From contig JAFGUR010000295.1 in the NCBI GenBank assembly GCA_016938425.1, positions 1-10,096 of the forward strand: a DNA stretch of 10,096 nt, given 5' to 3'. A program made the translations under genes and the position numbers. A model generated the notes under the pieces. The model was not told the DNA's origin. It was given only the letters and a program-made list of their open reading frames with translations, and did no database searches. Of this stretch, positions 1 through 8,212 are shown piece after piece (position 1 is the first letter of the stretch; each line of letters begins with the position of its first letter). Source of the stretch: Fusobacteriaceae bacterium. GTDB lineage: Bacteria; Fusobacteriota; Fusobacteriia; Fusobacteriales; Fusobacteriaceae.

Positions 1-23
1 CCATTAGGATTTGATATATATAC

Positions 24-52
24 TTGACGATAGAATTTAATAAAGATATAAT
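24..52 (+). promoter_or_regulatory. Promoter of the acetate transporter gene
   Basis: A -35 box TTGACG (24-29) is followed after exactly 17 nt by a perfect -10 box TATAAT (47-52). This is a near-consensus housekeeping-sigma promoter. It would start transcription about 25 nt before the AGGAGG ribosome binding site (75-80) of the transporter gene. Confidence 0.8.
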
Positions 53-84
53 AATTTGACTTATAAAAAATAATAGGAGGAAAA

Positions 85-660
85 ATGTCGGAAATTAAGG
101 CTCTAAAAAACACTTTTGCTAATCCTGCACCTTTAGGTTTATTAGGATTTGCAATGACAACAATACTATTAAATATTCATAATGCGGGTTTTTATGAACT
201 CAATGCAATGATTATGACTATGGGAATTTTTTATGGAGGAATTGCCCAAATGATTGCCGGAGTATTGGAAGCAAAAAAAGGAAATACTTTTGGAATGGTT
301 GCATTCACTTCTTATGGAGCATTTTGGTTATCTCTGGTAGGAATTTGGGTATTACCAACTTTAGGATTAGGAGCAAAACCTGATTCGGTAGCAATGGGGT
401 ACTATTTACTTATGTGGGGGTTATTGACTTTTGGATTATTTTTTGGAACACTAAAAGGAGCTTTAATAGGAAAATTGGTATTTGGTTCTTTGACTATTTT
501 ATTTTTACTTTTAGCAACGGCTAATTTTACAGGGAATCATGAAATCCATACAATTGCAGGGTTCGAAGGAATTTTATGTGGTTTTTTTGCATTTTACGAA
601 GCAATAGCATTAGTATTGAATGAAAAGTATGGAAAAATAATTCTACCTTTAGGTAAATAA
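85..660 (+). CDS. satP: Acetate/succinate uptake transporter, GPR1/FUN34/YaaH (SatP) family
   Basis: Small inner-membrane transporter that in characterised relatives (E. coli SatP/YaaH) moves acetate or succinate together with protons. Its 191 aa match the usual bacterial length of about 190. The family signature NPAPLGL lies at residues 13-19, just before the first membrane helix. Other conserved stretches are GGIAQMIAG (51-59), FTSYGAFWLS (74-83) and the C-terminal YEAIAL (171-176). About six hydrophobic helices are visible (roughly 16-34, 42-61, 72-92, 105-123, 129-147, 157-177). The ATG is placed by AGGAGG four nt upstream and a strong promoter at 24-52. It appears to be a single-gene unit. 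A repeat copy sits between its stop codon and the first usable terminator (1019-1043). The family is certain; the exact substrate is inferred. Confidence 0.93.
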   Translation: MSEIKALKNTFANPAPLGLLGFAMTTILLNIHNAGFYELNAMIMTMGIFYGGIAQMIAGVLEAKKGNTFGMVAFTSYGAFWLSLVGIWVLPTLGLGAKPDSVAMGYYLLMWGLLTFGLFFGTLKGALIGKLVFGSLTILFLLLATANFTGNHEIHTIAGFEGILCGFFAFYEAIALVLNEKYGKIILPLGK

Positions 661-702
661 AAAATTTAATTAGAGTCTACTGAATTAGAAGTAGTTTTGA
701 AA

Positions 703-1019
703 ACCTTGGGCGTCTGCCCAACTATCGCCTTTAGCTAAGAGCTAAAGCTCTAAGAATATCTAAACCTGACCAGCAATGATTGATGGACACCTTATAATTC
801 AGAATAAATATCTTTGTAATATAATTTACAAGGGATTTTCTAAAAGATAATTCCCTTCGGTCAAAAAAACGTCCTATGTTTAGGAGGTTTGGACGCAAAG
901 TCCAAGGTTTGGATGTTTGATTTTTAATAAAAATCGTAAAAAACAACATTTATTCACTGAAAAATATACAGGATGCCGATAAAATCAGAGTATTTATATT
1001 TTTCAATAAGCCCTAATTA
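703..1019. repeat. Left copy of a structured dispersed repeat, inverted relative to the right copy
   Basis: The core (735-1019) aligns with the reverse complement of 9789-10074. It includes an identical 32-nt block at 735-766, an identical block around 846-867 (containing TTCCCTTCGGTC), and a shared end TATATTTTTCARTAAGCCC (from 995). Similarity may reach back to about 703, where the hairpin TTGGGC-GTCT-GCCCAA (706-721) lies. Further stem-loops are AGAGC-TAAA-GCTCT (739-752), an AAGGGA/TCCCTT stem (830-835 with 852-857), TTGGAC-GCAAA-GTCCAA (889-905), and an 11-bp arm pair TGAAAAATATA (958-968) with TATATTTTTCA (995-1005). A minus-strand frame of 72 codons (731-949) crosses it, but I do not call it a gene. 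This could be a mobile-element remnant, a MITE-like element or a repeated RNA element; I cannot name the family. Confidence 0.8.
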
Positions 1020-1043
1020 AAAGAGCGTAAGCTCTTTTTTTTT
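1019..1043 (+). terminator. Rho-independent terminator downstream of the left repeat copy
   Basis: An 8-bp stem AAAAGAGC (1019-1026), loop GTAA, and GCTCTTTT (1031-1038) continues into an unbroken T run to 1043. It begins where the repeat ends and is the first good plus-strand terminator after the acetate transporter gene. It probably ends that transcript, with the repeat forming a long 3' untranslated region. Confidence 0.8.
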
Positions 1044-1205
1044 GCAATGATTTAAGGAAAATAAATAATTTAAAATCAAAAAATTTAAAGAAGCAGCAAC
1101 ATATATTAACTTGGCCATAGAACTACATAACGCAAATGTTCATTATTATGTTCTGTAGGTGCAACGGAAAGTCTTTTTTATTAAATTCAATATATAGAAA
1201 TATAT
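1044..1205. other. Intergenic stretch without a recognisable gene
   Basis: I find no gene here. A hairpin is possible between AGAACTACATAA (about 1122-1133) and TTATGTTCT (about 1149-1157): 11 pairs with one bulged T. A short T-rich run lies at about 1174-1180. Short frames on both strands run only about 25 codons without start codons, too short to identify. It could be a leader, a gene remnant or plain spacer. Confidence 0.35.
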
Positions 1206-1221
1206 AAAATATGATATAATT
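1206..1221 (+). promoter_or_regulatory. Extended -10 promoter of the FAD dehydrogenase-HAD operon
   Basis: TATAAT (1215-1220) is preceded by TGA, giving an extended -10 element (TGnTATAAT). No convincing -35 box lies 16-18 nt upstream (that stretch is A+T only), so the extended element probably does the work. The 16 nt AAAATATGATATAATT recur exactly in front of proB (3523-3538). The start codon follows after the AGAGGTG ribosome binding site. Confidence 0.6.
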
Positions 1222-1237
1222 TTTTAAGAGGTGAAAA

Positions 1238-2803
1238 ATGAAAATACAAATAAAAAATATAAATATTGGGGTAGAACAAAATCAAGAAGTAGCAATAAAA
1301 AAATATATAAAAGAAATTGGCATAGAAAAAGAATCTATACAAAAAATAACTTATTTAAAAAAGTCAATAGATTCAAGAAATAGGAAAGATATAAAATTAA
1401 TTTATAATATAGAAATTAATTTGAACAAAAAAATAGATATATCCAAATTTAAAAATATAACGCAATCTAGTGAGGAAATTTTAGTAAAAAGAAAAAGCAA
1501 AAATTTGGATGGGAAAATAGCTGTTATAGGAACAGGACCTGCAGGTTTATTTGCAGCCTTAAGATTATGCGAATTGGGGTATAAACCTATAGTTTTTGAA
1601 AGAGGAACTATGGTTGAAGAAAGAGATAAAGATATAGAAAATTTTTACAAATTAGGGATACTAAATGAGGATTCAAATATACAATTTGGAGAAGGCGGAG
1701 CAGGGACTTATTCTGACGGGAAACTAACAACAAGAGTGAGAAGTCAATATATGGATTATGTCTTTGAAACATTTGTAAAATTCGGTGCTCAAGAAGAAAT
1801 TCTTTATCATTATAAACCTCATATAGGAACAGATGTTTTGAAAATAGTGGTACAAAATATGAGAAACCAAATAATAGAAATGGGTGGAGAATTTAAATTT
1901 AACAGCAAAATAACGGATTTTAAAATATTCTCCAATAAAATAAAAAGTATAGAGATAAACGGGAAAGAATGGCTTGAATTTAATTATATTTTGTTGGGAA
2001 TAGGTCATTCGGCAAGAGATACATACAAAAAGCTCTATGAAAGAGGAGTTTTTATGGAAAATAAAGATTTTGCCGTAGGAGTAAGAATAGAGCATCCTAG
2101 AGAGGACATAGATAAAATGCAATTTGGTGAATTTGCCGGGCATCCTCATTTAGGTTCGGCAACTTATAATTATACATATAATAATACCGCAGAGAAAAGA
2201 GGAGTTTTTTCTTTTTGTATGTGTCCGGGAGGAGAAATAGTTAATGCCAGTTCTATAGAAGGGCATTCTTTGGTTAACGGGATGAGTTATTCCACCAGAG
2301 ATGGTAAATTTTCCAATTCCGCAGTAGTTGTAGCGGTAAAAAAAGAAGATTTTGGAAATGATGTTTTTGACGGGATGAATTTTCAAGAAAAAATAGAAAG
2401 AAAAGCATTTGAAATAAAAAAAGGTCATGGGGCTTTGTATCAAAATTTATTTGATTTTATGAAAAATAAAAAGACAAAAGAAAAAATAGAGAGTTCTTAT
2501 AAAATGGAGCTATGTTCTACAAATTTTAACGATTTTTTCCCGGAAGTAATAAAAAATAACATGCAACTTGCATTTAAAGAATGGAGCAGAAACAAGTATT
2601 TTATATCTGAAAGAGCTAATCTTATAGGACCTGAAACAAGAACCTCTGCTCCAATTAGAATAACAAGAAATGAAAAGGGGAAAAGTCTTAATGTTGAGAA
2701 CCTGTTTCCAATAGGAGAGGGAGCAGGTTATGCAGGTGGAATAGTAAGTGCTGCAATTGACGGAATAAAAATTGTCGACAATAATTTTGCCATAGAAGAA
2801 TAG
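1238..2803 (+). CDS. FAD-dependent dehydrogenase of the COG2509 type (NAD(P)/FAD-dependent oxidoreductase)
   Basis: A 521-aa flavoprotein, predicted cytosolic. Residues 1-85 are a lysine-rich alpha/beta N-terminal part. A Rossmann dinucleotide-binding motif VIGTGPAGL (96-104) follows, ending in the acidic FERG (120-123) that would bind the FAD ribose. Then come the family-typical GEGGAGTYSDGKLTTR (151-166), a second glycine motif LGIGHSARD (253-261), a cysteine-containing CMCPGGEIVNAS (327-338), and a C-terminal FAD-binding segment LFPIGEGAGYAGGIVSAA (489-506). The length and order match the uncharacterised FAD-dependent dehydrogenases of COG2509, whose substrate is not known to me. The ATG is set by AGAGGTG about 6 nt upstream. 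The HAD gene follows after 11 nt, and its ribosome binding site overlaps this stop codon, so the two are one operon. Confidence 0.88.
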   Translation: MKIQIKNINIGVEQNQEVAIKKYIKEIGIEKESIQKITYLKKSIDSRNRKDIKLIYNIEINLNKKIDISKFKNITQSSEEILVKRKSKNLDGKIAVIGTGPAGLFAALRLCELGYKPIVFERGTMVEERDKDIENFYKLGILNEDSNIQFGEGGAGTYSDGKLTTRVRSQYMDYVFETFVKFGAQEEILYHYKPHIGTDVLKIVVQNMRNQIIEMGGEFKFNSKITDFKIFSNKIKSIEINGKEWLEFNYILLGIGHSARDTYKKLYERGVFMENKDFAVGVRIEHPREDIDKMQFGEFAGHPHLGSATYNYTYNNTAEKRGVFSFCMCPGGEIVNASSIEGHSLVNGMSYSTRDGKFSNSAVVVAVKKEDFGNDVFDGMNFQEKIERKAFEIKKGHGALYQNLFDFMKNKKTKEKIESSYKMELCSTNFNDFFPEVIKNNMQLAFKEWSRNKYFISERANLIGPETRTSAPIRITRNEKGKSLNVENLFPIGEGAGYAGGIVSAAIDGIKIVDNNFAIEE

Positions 2804-2814
2804 GAGTTATTAAA

Positions 2815-3477
2815 ATGCCATATAAATGCATTATGATAGATCATGACGATACAGTAACACCTACCAGCGAAAATCATCACTATCCTTCTTTTAAGCAGTC
2901 TCTTAAGAGATTGAAACCAAATCTAGAAATAAGCTTTGATGAATACATTAATTATTCCTTTGATCCAGGGTTTGAAATATTTTTGAGAGAAATACTGCAA
3001 TTAAATGAGGATGAAATAAGTTTTATGTATGAAAGATGGAAAGAAGATACTCAGGATAAAATAGGGATATTTTATGAGGAAATTAAGAATTTTCTTTTGG
3101 AATTTAAGAAAAAAGGAGGAAGAATAGCAGTTGTAACTCATTCCAATAGAAAAAGAATAGAAAACGATTATGATTATAATCTTGGTTTTATTCCCAAAGA
3201 TATTTATTCATGGGAATTGGGCAATGAAAAGAGGAAACCAAACCCCTTTCCTATTTATGACATTAAAAAAAAATATGGGCTATCTAATGAGGAAATATTA
3301 GTAATTGATGATTTAAAACCAGGTTTTTTAATGGCTAAAGAAGCAAATGTAGATTTTTTATGGGCAGGTTGGGCATATAAAGAACCGAAATTTAATGAGT
3401 ATATGTTAAAAAATGCAAAATACGTATGTGAAGATTTTGAGAGTTTCAAAAAAATAAAATATAAAATTTTTATTTAA
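2815..3477 (+). CDS. HAD-superfamily hydrolase (putative phosphatase)
   Basis: A 220-aa protein with all four haloacid-dehalogenase motifs. Motif I is IDHDDTVTPT (8-17), with D9 as the expected nucleophile and D11 as the acid/base. Motif II is the threonine in VVTHS (T108), motif III the lysine in RKPNPFP (K141), and motif IV the acidic pair VIDDLKPG (D165, D166) that binds Mg2+. The helical segment between motifs I and II (about 20-95) would be the cap, as in phosphoglycolate-phosphatase-like members. The substrate cannot be read from sequence. The ribosome binding site AGGAG overlaps the stop codon of the dehydrogenase gene, so translation is probably coupled. No terminator is visible before proB, so some read-through is likely. 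Confidence 0.87.
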   Translation: MPYKCIMIDHDDTVTPTSENHHYPSFKQSLKRLKPNLEISFDEYINYSFDPGFEIFLREILQLNEDEISFMYERWKEDTQDKIGIFYEEIKNFLLEFKKKGGRIAVVTHSNRKRIENDYDYNLGFIPKDIYSWELGNEKRKPNPFPIYDIKKKYGLSNEEILVIDDLKPGFLMAKEANVDFLWAGWAYKEPKFNEYMLKNAKYVCEDFESFKKIKYKIFI

Positions 3478-3507
3478 TATCATACGAGGGTGAAGTGCTT
3501 ATTTTTA

Positions 3508-3537
3508 TTGATAATCAAAGAAAAAATATGATATAAT
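3508..3537 (+). promoter_or_regulatory. Promoter of the proBA operon
   Basis: A -35 box TTGATA (3508-3513), 18 nt of spacer and TATAAT (3532-3537) preceded by TGA form an extended -10 promoter. The leader after it is only about 25 nt, ending in CGGAGGA before the proB ATG. There is no room for a T-box or attenuator between this promoter and proB. Confidence 0.75.
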
Positions 3538-3571
3538 TAAGCTAATACAAGTTTTTCGGAGGAAAATAATT

Positions 3572-4696
3572 ATGAACAAAAAAGAGTATTTAGGAGATGT
3601 AAAAAGAGTTGTAATTAAAGTTGGAACGACAACTTTAACTCATGAAACGGGCTTACTTAATTTGGAACGTATCGAAGTATTGGTAAGACAAATAGCTAAT
3701 TTGCATAATAATGGCTACGAGGTTATGTTGGTTACCTCAGGAGCAATTGGTGCAGGCATGGGGAAATTAAATTTAAAAAATCGTCCAAAAACTCTCCCCG
3801 AAAAACAAGCAGTTGCAGCAGTCGGTCAAGTAGCACTTATACATTTATATCAGAAAATATTTGCCGAATATGGTAAAAATATAGGACAATTACTTCTTAC
3901 TGCAAGTGATTTAAACGAAAGAAATAGGTATCTTAATGGAAGAAATACTTGTTTTGCTTTGTTTAATGCAGGAGTAATACCTGTTATTAACGAAAATGAT
4001 GCCATTGCCGTAGAGGAAATAAAAGTTGGAGATAATGATACCTTATCGGCTTTTGTAGCTACTTTGGTAGATGCAGATTTACTTATAATTTTTTCTGATA
4101 TTGACGGGTTATATGACAGTAATCCAAAAGAAAATCCTGAGGCAAAATTACTTCCTTTAATAACGTCACTTAATGAGGAAGTTAAAAATATGGCAGGAGA
4201 TTCAAATAGTAAGTTTGGAACTGGAGGAATGGCAACCAAGATTAAGGCTGCAGAAATAGCCCTTAATTCGGGAGTAAATATGGTTATTGCTCAAGGAGAA
4301 AAACCTGAGAATTTACTAAAAATTATAAAAGGTGAAGATATAGGAACACTTTTTGTTAAGAATAAAAAAGGATTAAGAGCAAAAAAACACTGGTTACAGT
4401 ATAGTTCTAAAAAAACAGGAAAATTAATAATAGATGACGGGGCAAAACAAGCCATTCTTAAGCATAAGAGTCTTTTACCAAGTGGAATAAAAGAGGTAGA
4501 AGGGAATTTTCAAAAAGGCGATGTAATAACGTTATTAGATGAGGAAAAAAATATTTTGGCTGCAGGTATAGTAAATTATAGCGCAGACGAATGCAAAAAA
4601 ATATTGGGGAAACAGTCGAAAGATATATTGAAAATATTAGGGTATAAAGATTATGACGAAGTAATTCACATAAATAATATGAGCATTGGAGGTTAA
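3572..4696 (+). CDS. proB: Glutamate 5-kinase
   Basis: Phosphorylates L-glutamate to gamma-glutamyl phosphate with ATP, the first step of proline synthesis. At 374 aa it has the full two-domain form. The amino-acid-kinase domain (about 10-260) shows VVIKVGTTTL (13-22, K16 phosphate-binding), LVTSGAIGAGMG (53-64), VINENDAIA (138-146), GDNDTLSA (153-160), FSDIDGLYDSNP (174-185) and GTGGMATKIKAA (216-227). A C-terminal PUA domain follows (about 282-357). In characterised enzymes the kinase domain carries proline feedback inhibition; whether that applies here is not visible. GGAGG lies about 9 nt before the ATG. proA follows 2 nt after the stop. The short promoter-proximal leader suggests control at initiation or by feedback rather than by a leader RNA. 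Confidence 0.96.
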   Translation: MNKKEYLGDVKRVVIKVGTTTLTHETGLLNLERIEVLVRQIANLHNNGYEVMLVTSGAIGAGMGKLNLKNRPKTLPEKQAVAAVGQVALIHLYQKIFAEYGKNIGQLLLTASDLNERNRYLNGRNTCFALFNAGVIPVINENDAIAVEEIKVGDNDTLSAFVATLVDADLLIIFSDIDGLYDSNPKENPEAKLLPLITSLNEEVKNMAGDSNSKFGTGGMATKIKAAEIALNSGVNMVIAQGEKPENLLKIIKGEDIGTLFVKNKKGLRAKKHWLQYSSKKTGKLIIDDGAKQAILKHKSLLPSGIKEVEGNFQKGDVITLLDEEKNILAAGIVNYSADECKKILGKQSKDILKILGYKDYDEVIHINNMSIGG

Positions 4697-4698
4697 AA

Positions 4699-5949
<1,251 letters not shown>

Positions 5950-5951
5950 TT

Positions 5952-6299
5952 ATGATATTTGTGGCAGGTATTAATGACCGTAAAAAAATAATTAAAGAAG
6001 TTTCTTATAAATGTAAGTGTAATGAATCTAAAGGAATAATAATTCTAGAAGAGAGAAATTTTTCTCTTTTCTTTTTGCCTATTTTTTCTTGGGATAAAAG
6101 GTATTATTTAGAATGCAAAACTTGCGGTTCTTTATACAGTATAAAAAAGGAATATGTTGATAGTATTTTGAAGGAAGAAGAAGTCTTTGCTTATCAATTA
6201 AATGTAATATTTGAATTAAAAATGTGTAAAAAATGCGGACACGAATTAAATTTTGACTATGAGTACTGTCCATATTGTGGAAATAAAATTAAAGAATAA
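5952..6299 (+). CDS. Small zinc-ribbon protein, zinc_ribbon_15-like
   Basis: A 115-aa protein with two predicted metal sites. The N-terminal half resembles the zinc_ribbon_15 family: MIFVAGI at the start, CKC (C21, C23), the hydrophobic FSLFFLPIF (37-45), and YYLECKTCG (C55, C58). The C-terminal tail is a compact second ribbon with CKKCG (C92, C95) and CPYCG (C106, C109). There is no membrane segment beyond the short hydrophobic patch. The first pair is spaced CxC rather than the usual CxxC. It starts 2 nt after proA with AGAGG overlapping the proA stop, so it is very likely co-transcribed and coupled, though no proline-related role is known for the family. I cannot assign a molecular function. 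Confidence 0.82.
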   Translation: MIFVAGINDRKKIIKEVSYKCKCNESKGIIILEERNFSLFFLPIFSWDKRYYLECKTCGSLYSIKKEYVDSILKEEEVFAYQLNVIFELKMCKKCGHELNFDYEYCPYCGNKIKE

Positions 6300-6328
6300 T
6301 TGCAAAATAATAAACTCTATGGTATAAT
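6300..6328 (+). promoter_or_regulatory. Promoter of the RNA helicase gene
   Basis: A -35 box TTGCAA (6300-6305) starts right after the stop codon of the zinc-ribbon gene. After 17 nt comes TATAAT (6323-6328) preceded by TGG, an extended -10. No terminator separates it from the proBA operon, so the helicase may also receive read-through. Confidence 0.72.
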
Positions 6329-6368
6329 AGTGTGTTAGATAATTTATGATTTAGAAAGGAAAGATGAT

Positions 6369-8030
6369 TTGGAGAAAATATTAAGTTTTAAAGATTTAGG
6401 TTTGTCAGAAGCAACATTGGAGGCAATTGGCAAAAAAGGGTATGAAACGCCTAGTCCGATACAAGCACTTTGTATTCCTAGACTTTTGGATGGAAACAAA
6501 GATGTTATAGGACAAGCACAAACGGGGACAGGTAAAACAGCAGCATTTTCGTTGCCTATAATTGATAGATTAGAAAAAGAAAACAATGTTCAAGCAATTA
6601 TATTAGCACCTACAAGAGAATTGGTAATTCAAGTTGCTGAGGAAATAAGTTCTTTGAAAGGTGAAAAAAGATTAAGAGTTTTACCGGTTTATGGTGGTTC
6701 AAATATCATGCATCAAATGAAAAAATTAAAAGATGGGATTGATATAGTAGTAGGAACTCCCGGTAGAGTTATTGATTTATTAGACAGAAAAAAATTAATT
6801 TTGGATAAAATAAAGTATTTTATTTTAGACGAAGCAGATGAAATGTTGAATATGGGATTCATTGAAGATATTGAAAATATTTTGAACCATACACCTAAAG
6901 AGAAAAAAATGTTGTTTTTTTCTGCAACTATGCCGAAAGAAATTTTAGAAATAGCTAAAACTTACATGAAAGATTATGAAATACTAGCTGTAAAAAACAG
7001 AGAATTAACAACAGCTTTGACAGAACAAATTTATTTTGAAGTAACAAGAGAGAATAAATTTGAGGCGCTTTGTAGAGTAATTGACATAGAAAAAGATTTT
7101 TACGGAATAATCTTTTGTCAAACTAAAAATGATGTTAATGATATAACTCTAAAATTAGCTGAAAGAGGATATGATGCTGATTGTATTCATGGAGATGTAA
7201 CTCAAAATCAAAGAGAAAAAGTGTTATATAAATTTAAAAATCAAACTATTAATATTTTGGTTGCAACAGATGTAGCAGCAAGAGGGATAGATGTAAATAA
7301 TCTTACTCATGTTATAAACTATTCATTGCCTCAAGAAGCAGAATCTTATGTTCACAGAATAGGAAGAACAGGAAGAGCAGGAAAAGAAGGGACAGCAATA
7401 ACTTTTGTTACGCCTAGAGAGTATAGCAAATTGTTGCATATACAAAAAGTAGCAAAGACAGAAATAAGAAAAGAAAAATTACCAAAAATTGCTGAAATAT
7501 TGAAAAATAAAGAAGATAACTTCATGGAGTTAGTTGAATCTACGGCGGAATTACAAAATTATGATTCTTATAGAGATTTGGCAAAAAAATTAATGGAAAA
7601 AAATGAAAATTCAGAAGAGTTGATAGCAGCTTTATTAAAAATATCTCTAGGAGATGAATTGGAAGCAGATACTTACCAAGAAATCGAAGAATACAGAGGT
7701 AGAAGAGACTCCAGAGATTCTAGAGATAGCAGAGATTCTAGAGACAGAAAAGATAGAAGAAGCAGAGAAGCTCATGATCATACTTTAGATGGATTAACAA
7801 GATTATTTATTGCAAAAGGAAATAAAGATGGTTTAAATGTGGGTCAATTGGTTGGGTTAATTTGTGCAAAAGCAAAGATTAAAAGAAATTTAATCAAAAA
7901 TGCTCAAGTATTTGAAAAGTTCTCGTTTGTTTCTGTTCCTTTTAACGAAGCTGAAATGGTTATAAAAGCTTTCCAAAAGGAAAAAGTTAACGAAGGAAAA
8001 CAGTCTTTAATAGAAAAAGCTAAAAAATAA
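6369..8030 (+). CDS. DEAD-box ATP-dependent RNA helicase with DbpA-type RNA-binding tail (DeaD/CsdA-like)
   Basis: Unwinds or remodels RNA using ATP; DeaD/CsdA and DbpA/YxiN relatives act in ribosome assembly, RNA decay and cold adaptation. It has 553 aa and a complete helicase core: Q motif (F7 to Q32), AQTGTGKT (50-57), PTREL (81-85), GG (109-110), TPGR (130-133), DEAD (154-157), SAT (185-187), ATDVAARGID (299-308), HRIGRTGRAG (329-338). A charged linker with a run of four RDS triplets (446-457) joins it to a DbpA-like RNA-binding domain (about 473-540). The start is TTG at 6369: it follows GAAAGGA at good spacing, is the first usable start after an in-frame TAG (6336-6338), and gives the canonical Q-motif N-terminus. 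An ATG at 6364 is in another frame and stops after six codons. Confidence 0.94.
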   Translation: MEKILSFKDLGLSEATLEAIGKKGYETPSPIQALCIPRLLDGNKDVIGQAQTGTGKTAAFSLPIIDRLEKENNVQAIILAPTRELVIQVAEEISSLKGEKRLRVLPVYGGSNIMHQMKKLKDGIDIVVGTPGRVIDLLDRKKLILDKIKYFILDEADEMLNMGFIEDIENILNHTPKEKKMLFFSATMPKEILEIAKTYMKDYEILAVKNRELTTALTEQIYFEVTRENKFEALCRVIDIEKDFYGIIFCQTKNDVNDITLKLAERGYDADCIHGDVTQNQREKVLYKFKNQTINILVATDVAARGIDVNNLTHVINYSLPQEAESYVHRIGRTGRAGKEGTAITFVTPREYSKLLHIQKVAKTEIRKEKLPKIAEILKNKEDNFMELVESTAELQNYDSYRDLAKKLMEKNENSEELIAALLKISLGDELEADTYQEIEEYRGRRDSRDSRDSRDSRDRKDRRSREAHDHTLDGLTRLFIAKGNKDGLNVGQLVGLICAKAKIKRNLIKNAQVFEKFSFVSVPFNEAEMVIKAFQKEKVNEGKQSLIEKAKK

Positions 8031-8056
8031 AAAAGTGCCCCGGTGGCACTTTTTTA
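8030..8056. terminator. Rho-independent terminator between the helicase and the convergent cob genes
   Basis: Stem AAAAAGTGCC (8030-8039), a 5-nt loop, then GGCACTTTTT (8045-8054) and a T-rich tail. It begins at the last base of the helicase stop codon. The left flank is A-rich, so the minus-strand transcript would also end in a U-run, and it can act in both directions. Confidence 0.85.
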
Positions 8057-8212
8057 TTTTTTAGGGAACTGCCCAAACAGAACAAGTGTTATAAAAACAA
8101 AGTTTTAAAATTTTTTCTTTGAAACTTTATTTTCACTCGGTGTCTTTGTGTTAGAGCTTTTCACTATTGTGTCATGGTCTGCCAGAAGACTTTGATTAAT
8201 GATTTTAGAACT

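Noticed and set aside
731..949. Minus-strand 72-codon frame as a protein gene
   Set aside because: It lies wholly inside the repeat, has no ribosome binding site I can see, and the matching frame in the other copy is shifted by one base. Treated as part of the repeat.
1724..2443. Long antisense frames (1724-2149 and 2150-2443) inside the FAD dehydrogenase gene
   Set aside because: They are shadows of a well-conserved coding sequence, with no signals of their own and unlikely Phe/Tyr/Ile-rich composition.
3478..3571. T-box or other attenuator ahead of proBA
   Set aside because: The gap is 94 bp and the promoter occupies 3508-3537, leaving about 25 nt of leader. No specifier stem or terminator is present.
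3850..4239. Antisense frame inside proB
   Set aside because: ProB motifs on the plus strand fully explain this stretch; the antisense frame is a by-product of its codon use.
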